64,000 nt of DNA from Mya arenaria (Eukaryota > Mollusca > Bivalvia > Myida > Myidae): the NCBI RefSeq assembly GCF_026914265.1, contig NC_069135.1, positions 21,755,639-21,819,638 on the forward strand. The letters are read 5' to 3'. Position 1 is the stretch's first letter. The number at the start of each line of letters is the position of its first letter. Below the pieces are notes generated by a model that had not been told where the DNA came from, ran no database searches, and saw nothing but the letters and a program-made list of their open reading frames with translations. Positions 51,036 to 60,276 of this stretch are shown one piece after another. Made by a program: the position numbers and the translations under genes.

Positions 51036-51600
51036 TAGTTGCTTGCATCAAGGCAGCATATGGTGAGTGTCATTGCCTACATCAAGGCAGCATATGGGGA
51101 GTGTCATTGCTTGCATAAAGGCAGCATATGGGGAGTGGCATTGCCTGCATCAAGGCAGCATATGGGGGAAGTCATTGCCTGCATCAAGGCAGCATACGAA
51201 GAGTGTCATTGCCTGCATCAAGTCAGCATATGGGGAGTGCCATTGCCTGCATCATGGCAGCATGTGGGAAGTGCCATTGCCTGCATCATGGCAGCATATG
51301 GGGAGTGACATTGCCTGCATCAAGGCAGCATATGAAGAGTGTCATTGCCTGCATCAATTCAGCATACGGGGAGTGCCATTTCCTGCATCATGGCAGCATG
51401 TGGGAGTGCCATTGCCTGCATTATGGCAGCATATGGGGAGTGTCATTGCCTGCATCAAGGCAGCATATGGGGAGTGTCATTGCCTGCATCAAGGCAGCAT
51501 ATGGGGAGTGTCATTGCCTGCATCAAGGCAGCATATGGGGAGTGTCATTGCCTGCATCAAGGCAGCATATATAGAGTGTCATTGCCTGCATCAAGGCAGC

Positions 51601-52560
51601 ATATGGGTAGTGTCATTGCCTGCATCAAGGCAGCATAGGGGGAGTGTCATTGCCTGCATCAAGGCAGCATAGGGGGAGTGCCATTGCCTGCATAAAGGCA
51701 GCATGTGGGGAGTGCCATTGCCTGCATCAAGGCTGCATATGGGGAGTGCCCCATTGCCTGCATCAAGGTAGCATATGGAGAGTATCATTGCCTGCGTCAA
51801 GGCAGCATATGGGGAGTGTCATCAAGGCAGCATATGGGGAGTGTCATTGCTTGCATCAAGGCAGCATATGGGGAGTGTCATTGCCTGCATCAAGGCAGCA
51901 TATGGAGAGTATCATTGCCTGCATCAAGGCAGCATATGGGGAGTGTCATGGCCTGCATCAAGGCAGCATATGGGGGAAGTCATTGCCTGCATCAAGGCAG
52001 CATATGGAAAGTGCCATTGCCTGCATCATGGCAGCATGTTGGGGAAGTCATTGCCTGCATCAAGGCAACATATGGGGAGTGTCATTGCCTGCATCAAGGC
52101 AGCATATGGGGAGTAACATTGCCTGCATCATGGCAGCATGTGGGGAGTGCCATTGTCTGCATCATGGCAGCATGTGGGGAGTGTCATTGCTTGCATCAAG
52201 GCAGCATATGGGGAGTGTCATTGCCTGCATCAAGGCAGCATATGGGGAGTGTCATTGCCTGCATCAAAGCAGCATATGGGGAGTGCCATTGTCTGCATCA
52301 AGGCAGCATATGGGGAGTGTCATCAAGGCAGCATATGGGGAGTGTCATTGCTTGCAGCAAGGCAGCATATGGGGAGTGTCATTGCCTGCATCAAGGCAAC
52401 ATATGGGGAGTGTCATTGTCTGCATCAAAGCAGTATATGGGGAGTGTCATCAAGGCAGCATATGGGGAGTGTCATTGCTTGCATCAAGGCAGCATATGGG
52501 GAGTGTCCTTGCCTGCATCAAGGCAGCATATGGGAAGTCATTGTTTGTATCAAGGCAGCA
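51601..52560 (+). repeat. Higher-order duplication in the 34-bp array, copy 1
   Basis: This block recurs 1219 bp downstream at 52820-53779 with the same order of rare unit variants: GGGTAG, a GGCTGCATATG unit, a doubled CCC in GTGCCC, GGTAGCATATGGAGAGTAT, the shortened 25-bp units and GTGTCCTTGCC. The two copies differ at a few percent of positions by eye. Confidence 0.9.
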
Positions 52561-52819
52561 TATGGGGAGTGCCATTGCCTGCATCAAGGCAGCATATGGG
52601 GAGTGTCATTGTCTGCATCAAGGCAGTATATGGGGAGTGTCATCAAGGCAGCATATGGGGAGTGTCATTGCCTGCATCAAGGCAGCATATGGGAAGTCAT
52701 TGCCTGCATCAAGGCAGCATATGGGGAGTGTCACTGCCTGCATCAAGGCAGCATGTGGGAGTGTCATTGCCTGCATCAAGGCAGTATATGGGGAGTGTCA
52801 TTGCCTGCATCAAGGCAGC

Positions 52820-53779
52820 ATATGGGTAGTGTCATTGCCTGCATCAAGGCAGCATAGGGGGAGTGTCATTGCCTGCATCAAGGCAGCATATGGGGAGTGC
52901 CATTGCCTGCATAAAGGCAGCATGTGGGGAGTGCCATTGCCTGCATCAAGGCTGCATATGGGGAGTGCCCAATTGCCTGCATCAAGGTAGCATATGGAGA
53001 GTATCATTGCCTGCGTCAAGGCAGTATATGGGGAGTGTCATCAAGGCAGCATATGGGGAGTGTCATTGCTTGCATCAAGGCAGCATATGGGGAGTGTCAT
53101 TGCCTGCATCAAGGCAGCATATGGAGAGTATCATTGCCTGCATCAAGGCAGCATATGGGGAGTGTCATGGCCTGCATCAAGGCAGCATATGGGGGAAGTC
53201 ATTGCCTGCATCAAGGCAGCATATGGAAAGTGCCATTGCCTGCATCATGGCAGCATGTTGGGGAAGTCATTGCCTGCATCAAGGCAGCATATGGGGAGTG
53301 TCATTGCCTGCATCAAGGCAGCATATGGGGAGTTACATTGCCTGCATCATGGCAGCATGTGGGGAGTGCCATTGTCTGCATCAAGGCAGCATGTGGGGAG
53401 TGTCATTGCCTGCATCAAGGCAGCATATGGGGAGTGTCATTGCCTGCATCAAGGCAGCATATGGGGAGTGTCATTGCCTGCATCAAGGCAGCATATGGGG
53501 AGTGCCATTGCCTGCATCAAGGCAGCATATGGGGAGTGTCATCAAGGCAGCATATGGGGAGTGTCATTGCTTGCATCAAGGCAGCATATGGGGAGTGTCA
53601 TTGCCTGCATCAAGGCAACATATGGGGAGTGTCATTGCCTGCATCAAGGCAGTATATGGGGAGTGTCATCAAGGCAGCATATGGGGAGTGTCATTGCTTG
53701 CATCAAGGCAGCATATGGGGAGTGTCCTTGCCTGCATCAAGGCAGCATATGGGAAGTCATTGCCTGCATCAAGGCAGCA
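52820..53779 (+). repeat. Higher-order duplication in the 34-bp array, copy 2
   Basis: Offset 1219 bp from copy 1, checked at the anchors 51601/52820 (ATATGGGTAG) and 52502/53721 (AGTGTCCTTG). The copies are contiguous, as expected from one unequal exchange. Confidence 0.9.
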
Positions 53780-54970
53780 TATGGGGAGTGTCAATGCCTG
53801 CATCAAGGCAGTATTTGGGGAGTGTCATTGTCTGCATCAAGGCAGCATATGGGAGTGTCATTGCCTGCATCAAGGCAGTATGTGGGGAGTGTCATCAAGG
53901 CAGCATATGGGGAGTGTCATTGCCTGCATCAAGGCAGCATATGCGAAGTCATTTCCTGCATCAAAGCAGCATATGGGGAGTGTCATTGCCTGCATCAAGG
54001 CAGCAAATGGGGAGTGTCATTGCCTGCATCAAGGCAGCATATGGGGAGTGTCATTGCCTGCATCAAGGCAACATATGGGGAGTGCCATTGCCTGCATCAA
54101 GGCAGCATATGGGGAGTGTCATTGCCTGCATCAAGGCAGCATATGTGGAGTGTCATTGCCTGCATCAAGGCAGCATATGGGGAGTGTCATGGCCTGCATC
54201 AAGGCAGCATATGGGGAGTGTCATTTCCTACATCAGGGAGTGTCATTGCCTACATCAAGGCAGCATATGGGGAGTGTCATTGCCTGCATCAAGGCAGCAT
54301 ATGGGGAGTGTCATTGCCTGCATCAAGGCAGCATATGGGGAGTGTCATTGCCTGCATCAAGGCAGCATATGGGGAGTGTCATTGCCTGCATCAAGGCAAC
54401 ATATGGGGAGTGCCATTGCCTGCATCAAGGCAGCATATGGGGAGTGTCATTGCCTCCATCAAGGCAGCATATGGGGAGTGTCATTTCCTACATCAAGGAG
54501 TGTCATTGCCTACATCAAGGCAGCATATGGGGAGTGTCATTGCCTGCATCAAGGCAGCATATGGGGAGTGTCATTGCCTGCATCAAGGCAGCATATGGGG
54601 AGTGTCATTGCCTGCATCAAGGCAGCATATGGGGAGTGTCATTGCCTGCATTAAGGCAGCATGTGGGGGATTGTCATTGCCTGCATCAAGTCAGCATATG
54701 GGGAGTGTCATTGCCTGCATCAAGGCAGCATATGGGGAGTGTCATTGCCTGCATCAAGGTAGTATATGGGGGAAGTCATTGCCGGCATCAAGGCAGCATA
54801 TGGGGAGTATCATTGCCTGCATCAAGGCAGCATTATGGGGAGTGTCATTGCCTGCATCAAGGTAGTATATGGGGGAAGTCATTGACTGCATCAAGGCAGC
54901 ATATGGGGAGTGTCATTGCCTGCATCAAGGGAGCATGTGGGGAGTGTCATTGTCTGCATCAAGGCATTAT

Positions 54971-55279
54971 GTGAGTGAAGGTATTGCCACTGTTCTGTGA
55001 GCTTTGCCTTTTAAAGTAAAATAAATTAAACTGACAAATAGCCGGAGTGTTGTTGACTTCACATTTAACGTGCTATAAGAAAAAATAAATGCTCACTGGT
55101 ACAAAAGCCCATACTTACTGTTGAGTTATGCCCTTAAATGACTGAAAATCCCCAGTTCTTTTGATATAGTTTAACTTACATGTTATCTCTTTTTTCAAAT
55201 CAAGGCTTCCAATATTTGGGTAATAAATTGTGGTGTGAAACAAATATGAAATCATACATTAGCTTGGCTACTACGTAAA
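54971..55279. other. Spacer between the 34-bp array and the LINE
   Basis: About 300 bp of AT-rich sequence without a recognisable feature. Confidence 0.45.
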
Positions 55280-56772
55280 TACAAAAAAAGTTTATGCTAC
55301 TGAGGGTTTTAAGTGTAATATTGGGACAAGGCAGGGAGATTTATATTCTCCAATTTTATTTAATCTTTTTATCAATGATCTATGTCAATATCTTAAAGAT
55401 AGTTGTAACCAGGGTGTTTTTATCACGGACAATATTCCTGATATGTATACACTGTTTACTGTACGCAGATGATGTGGCAAATTGTGCTGATACTGCCATA
55501 AATCTTCAACGACAATTAAACGCTATTTCCGACTTCTGTAATGAATATGGGATGCAGAAATTATTGTATTTAGAAACGGAGGCCCATTACGCCAGTATGA
55601 AAATTGGACACTTAATGGTAACATCGTCAGAATTACATCGATGTACAAATATATGGGTTTATTGTTTACTCCAACATTATCTTGGTCTGCAGCTAAATCC
55701 AAATTAGCAGCTCAGGCAAGGAAAGCTATTTTTTTCAATTAAAAACTATCAGTTGTCATTTGGTACGTTTAATCATAATGAATTTTTTAAACTTTTTGAT
55801 ACAATGGTCTTCCCGATACTGATATTTGGCTCAGAAATTTGGGGATTCAAGGAATGTAATGAGATTGAAAAAGTACAGCTTTTCTTTTGTAAATATTTTC
55901 TCTGAGTTAAGAGTTCTGTAAATAATTGTGTGGCTTTAGGTGAATGTGGTAGATTATCAATGTCCACTATTTATGTCTCGAAATGTGTAAAATATTGGTG
56001 CAAAGTATTACAAATGCCTGAAAGTAGATTTCCTAGAAATTCATATATTATGATAAAAAATCTGGATAGTTTAGGTAGGCGTACTTGGGCAACTTATATA
56101 AAAGAAATATTGTTTACATATAGCTTTGTGTATGCTTGGATTGCCCAGGATGTGGGAGATATAAATATATTTATGTGTCATTTTAAAATAAGAATTGCTG
56201 ATTGTTGTAGACAAACATGGCTTGGTGATGTAAATAATTCCTCACGTTGTGATACTTATAAATGCTTTAAGTCTTCATTGAATGTTGAAAGATACCTTAA
56301 TATCAGTTTACTGTTTCCTGTACGAAAATCATTGGCAAGATTTAGAACATCTAGTCATAAACTTCATATTGAAATTGGTCGAATTTTTTGTATTGATAGA
56401 AATGATCACTTTTGTATTTATTGTTTATTGGATAAAGACATACTTGTTATTGAAGATGAATATCATGTATTTTTTAAGTGTTCAAGATTTAATGACATCC
56501 GGGAAAATTATTTGTTCTCTTGGTATTTTGGAAATACTGACATTTTTCATTTCTATAATATGATGGCATCGGAAAATGTTACCCATATTAAATCCATTGC
56601 TCTTTACATTCATAAACTCATGTTAGCTATAGATAACACTTAACTTGTTAACCAAGAGACACAACTCTTATTAAGTTACATATATGCATTTTGTTATATT
56701 TGATTTGCATTGTAACATGTATTATGGGCTGGAGGCCTTTCATTGAATAAACTTTCGTTCGTTCGTTCGTTA
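55280..56772 (+). pseudogene. Decayed 5'-truncated non-LTR retrotransposon (LINE)
   Basis: The reverse transcriptase starts in mid-domain: near 55315-55370 the frame reads GTRQGDLYSPILFNLFINDL, the motif before the catalytic loop. The catalytic YADD follows near 55459 in another frame. Another shift occurs near 55560-55580, and a TGA interrupts near 55903. The C-terminal part (55930-56643) is open and ends with a Cys/His cluster (CIYC...EDEYHVFFKC) typical of LINE C-termini. The 3' end has AATAAA at 56746-56751 and a TTCG tetramer tail at about 56752-56772. It is on the plus strand, opposite to LAMTOR3, and its tail stops about 50 bp from the predicted LAMTOR3 polyadenylation signal. The clade is not assigned. 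Confidence 0.85.
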
Positions 56773-56821
56773 AGGATAATTACAGTAAAAATGCTTGAAA
56801 AAGAAGACTCCAGATAATAAT

Positions 56822-57211
56822 TTTATTGCACTTCTTAGTACAAATTTGTTACACATGTTTTATACTCTGCAAACATAATTCTGTAACAAAGGAAAAAAGA
56901 TATATTGAGTACCAGGGTGATAATTTAACTACTTGAAGTGTATCAATTTACAGTCTAATATTCAGTAGTACATTTATTTACAAAATTGGATTTAAACCTT
57001 GCCTATTCGGCATGCATATAGGTGTATATTGACTGTTGCAATAAATTTCACTTTTAAAGCAATAACAACTGTGTATGAAGCCATATGTCCACTTCCAATA
57101 ATCTTGCTAGGTGTATACTTGTATACATGCAAACACATCTTTATGGACAAATGTCTTTTCAAGTTATATTTTGCACCTGAATTGTTCACAATGTCGGTGT
57201 TTTTTGCACAG
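56822..57211 (-). promoter_or_regulatory. LAMTOR3 3' UTR and polyadenylation signal
   Basis: TTTATT at 56822-56827 reads AATAAA on the minus strand, 385 bp after the LAMTOR3 stop codon. It is the best candidate signal. The LINE tail lies just beyond it. Confidence 0.55.
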
Positions 57212-59998
57212 TTAAGTTGTACCCACTACCCGGCCTAAATCATCTAAAGCGTCTGTAAACGTGTTGTCCATGTCTAGCAAAAGTCCTGAAAACAAATTAA
57301 ACGTAAAATAAGATAATTAAAAAAAAAATGCCATCAAACATGTATTGGGATAAAGTTGAAAAATTAGATATTAATACCAATTTATGATTAAGAAGGGCAA
57401 ATATATCTTAGCTATTAAGATTTGACATGATTTATATTCTTACTAAGACATAATAAAACATGTTCAGTAAGAGAAGCAAATATAGTATCATGTTTATTAT
57501 TATATGCAACTGAATTTTTTAACAATGAAGCATCATACTGAATACATGATACTTAATGAAAGCTTAATCAGCCATTTCATTGGCTGGAAATAAAACAAGA
57601 GCATCATGGCACAAACACCAACACTCGTCTGTGATTCTCAGTCTAAAGACAGGCATTACTCAACAATTATGAATTATGGGCTTTGCTTTACATTTGTTCA
57701 AATGTCTCTCGCAACATATGTACCAAGAGTTGAACAATTCTGAGTGATGACCAAGTTTAAAGTGTTTTTAAGCCAAAGTTAACCCTGAGACTATGACAAT
57801 ATCCAAAAAGAAATTCTCAAAAAAAGCAGATTAGCTAAAAATGTTCTGTGGGATATACCTGTACTTGTTTCACTGGAAGCTATGAATGTCAGAAGCAGGG
57901 GTGATTTGTTGATTTGTACAACCTGCAATTACAACATATGTTCAGCAGAGGTTCACATTTTAAAATGCATAGTTAAACAAGATTTCCTAAGAATAAATGA
58001 GACAAAGTTGAGGTACGGTAGATTTAGATTCGTAGAACTAGCAACAATTTGGAATATTTAAAATCTCTACTAAAAACATATGCTGGTGTTTAACTTCACA
58101 CTGTCATCTATCAATTTTCTGAGTTTCACCAAATGCAATCTTTGAAGCATAAACTGGACAAATACCAAAGTTTGAGGGGAGATAACTTCTTAATTTCAGA
58201 AGAAAGCACCCTTGCATTGTGTAATTTTCACATTGCCATCTATTAATGTTCCAGATTTCACAGTAATGCTACTAAAAATTTGTTTGTGTTAAAAAATAAA
58301 CAAGTGAACATAACAAAATGCCCAGAAGTCATATTTCTTGCAGTGTGCACAACTTCACATTACCAATTAGTTATCAATTCCTTCAAGAAAATTTCAAGTT
58401 CTGCTCTGGACAAAACTTAAATGAAGAAGGGACAAAATAAGAATGAGTGAAAACAGTTCTTGAATTCACAATGCCTTTCCTCACTATTTTTTTCAAACAT
58501 GTGCCTGGCCTGGCATACTAAAGAACATTTTTTTTTTACTAACAATACATTAGTTCATATGAATATTTACTTACCTGGTAATGCTCGTAGAAACAGACGA
58601 TTGACTTATTAGAAGACATCCCAAGCTTGCTGGCTTGACTTGCAGCCAGGCCGAATGTTCCAAGAAAGTTGTGCTTTAACACTTGGTCTGGAGCCTGGTC
58701 AGTGGCCACTGTAATTGTAAAGAAAGATGTATAACCATAATGTTAATAAAGTATGGACTTTTTTGAACTGATAATGTATGTGCTGTTACAGTGTAATCAT
58801 CTAAGAAAGTCTTGTACTACATGTACTCTATTTCTGATGTATTAAAACTTTAACAATAGATCATGATTTATGCAGGCTGGATTGCAAATGTTATGTGTGT
58901 GGCTAAGAATCAGCCGCCCGGTTAGCTTAGTTGGTTAGAGTGCTGTGCTAGTGTTCCGGTGGTCTTAGGTTTGAGCCCCACACCAGGTGCACTTTTACTG
59001 CCAGGACCAATTTACAAAATACGAAATTGATCAATAGATTCATCTGATGCTATTTCAAGCTCACTTGCAAAATGTACTAAATATTTGTAATTAAATATTA
59101 TACATGTACTATTTCTCAGCCAGTAATCATGATATGTATTCACTTTATCCTTAGTAAAATATCCTTATCGTGATAGAAAGGCCTCATGTATTTTATTTAG
59201 GGCATTTTACTATAGGTCAAAAGAAAACAATTTAATATGAAAACTATTGAATTATCATCCCATAAATAGTCCTTTTTCCAGATACTGCTTGTTTTAAACT
59301 GCACAGTTTCACACTGCACAGTTTCACTCTCAATTCAAAACAATGACTCTCGTAAAAAGAGAATTTAGTGCAACATCCAGCTAAAATCGTCTACGGTAAT
59401 ATATTTTTGTCATACCTTTAAAGACAGGTACTCCATCTCTGTCTGTGATCACAATTGCCATCAGACCTTCAACGCTAAAACACAACAAGCCAGACTACAT
59501 TGTTTAACAATTCCGAAAATAAATAGTACGCATAGTCAAAGAACAGCGCTAAGGTAGCGCAAAATAGAGCTTCCGTTTTTTCAAAAATCCTTATAGCATA
59601 ATTTAAGACTTTTAACTTCTTAAAATATTTTCTTATAAATAATTCAATCTAAAGACTTAATACCTCTTCATGAGCCTGGTGAAATAGACTTTTAGTTCCT
59701 GTAAAAGAGTACATACATATTAACAGGGGAGAACTGTAATTTGCATCCATATTTTTGCCAGGATAATTTCATTATATCATAATAACATGCAATGTACAAA
59801 ATGTACATGAACAGCTGTGATGTGCACACCCACTTTTCATTTATAATAACATAATTAAAATGTAATGACAGCTTTAACATGTGGGATGGTTCATACCAAA
59901 ATCAGTAAATAAAACTGTCAGGATTATGATTGTTATTTATACAAATTTTAAAACTTGGTTTGTTTACAATAATTAGAAAATATTACCTCAGTGGCCAT
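57212..59998 (-). CDS. LAMTOR3: Ragulator complex protein LAMTOR3 (MP1)
   Basis: Six exons on the minus strand: 59998-59987, 59698-59664, 59474-59416, 58708-58575, 57922-57859 and 57285-57212 (stop TAA). They give 125 residues, like the 124 of the human protein. The first exon encodes only MATE. The rest follows the family closely: SVEGLMAIVITDRDGVPVFK, then VATDQAPDQ, LGTFGLAASQASKLGMSSNK, SIVCFYEHYQVVQINKSPLL and TFIASSETSTG. This is a single roadblock/LC7 fold. LAMTOR3 pairs with LAMTOR2 in the Ragulator scaffold on late endosomes/lysosomes, which recruits Rag GTPases and mTORC1 and was first known as a MEK1-ERK scaffold. All splice phases agree. It is head-to-head with IQCK, 278 bp between start codons. 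Confidence 0.97.
57286..57858 (-). other. LAMTOR3 last intron
   Basis: AT-rich; nothing recognised. The next intron (57923-58574) is likewise without a recognised element. Confidence 0.45.
58912..58995 (+). mobile_element. tRNA-like SINE head
   Basis: GCCCGGTTAGCTTAGTTGGT resembles a tRNA 5' half with an A box, and GGTTTGAGCCCC resembles a B box at normal spacing. The acceptor ends do not pair, so it is a tRNA-derived SINE fragment rather than a tRNA gene. It lies in a LAMTOR3 intron, on the opposite strand. Confidence 0.65.
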
Positions 59999-60276
59999 TG
60001 TGACACCAATTTCTACTTTCATTTCCTGGTATGAGTTATTTCCCTTGAAATATCAAGAAATAGTCCCTAACAACATCGTAGTAATATATAAAGAAATAAA
60101 ATATATTTTCGCATATTAAAGCCTTAAAAAGTAGCAAAATTATAAGAAAAATTGATGTTAAAAATGAATTAAATATTCCTGTATAGACTTAATTGTGCCT
60201 TCAGATAGAACCAGTTTTTTATTTCGCCCTATTTTTACGCGGAATTGTTTACATCAGTTGTTGTTTGGCTGTCAAG
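59999..60276. promoter_or_regulatory. Bidirectional promoter LAMTOR3/IQCK, 278 bp
   Basis: Both start codons bracket this interval. It must contain the 5' UTRs and core promoters of both genes, or share one bidirectional promoter. No TATA box at a convincing place was seen. Confidence 0.7.

Larger units (their letters stand above)
49266..54970 (+). repeat. 34-bp minisatellite, 5.7 kb, roughly 168 units
   Basis: The main unit is GCATATGGGGAGTGTCATTG plus CCTGCATCAAGGCA. It is unbroken apart from unit variants. Three blocks can be seen: 49266-49840 (main type), 49841-51035 (GTGGGGGTAGTCATTG type) and 51036-54970 (main type again). Main units contain no stop trinucleotide in any forward phase; the middle type contains TAG. 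Each main unit contains the inverted repeat TGCCT-GCATCA-AGGCA and the palindrome CATATG. It lies between DPF and a decayed LINE and has no promoter or splice context that would make it a gene. Confidence 0.97.

Noticed and set aside
49266-54970. CRISPR array, because of regular 34-bp spacing
   Set aside because: Units abut without unique spacers, and the surroundings are eukaryotic genes.
52863-54974. 703-codon open frame (and two others of 576 and 623 codons) as a protein-coding gene
   Set aside because: It is the direct result of a stop-free 34-bp unit repeated many times. It has no independent start context, domain, splice structure or codon bias. Kept as a finding, not as a gene.
55930-56643. 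Host gene of 237 codons
   Set aside because: It continues a reverse-transcriptase fragment upstream and ends in a LINE-type 3' tail, so it is the C-terminus of a retrotransposon.
58912-58995. Functional tRNA gene
   Set aside because: The acceptor stem does not close and no convincing anticodon arm forms; only the A and B box remnants of a SINE head remain.
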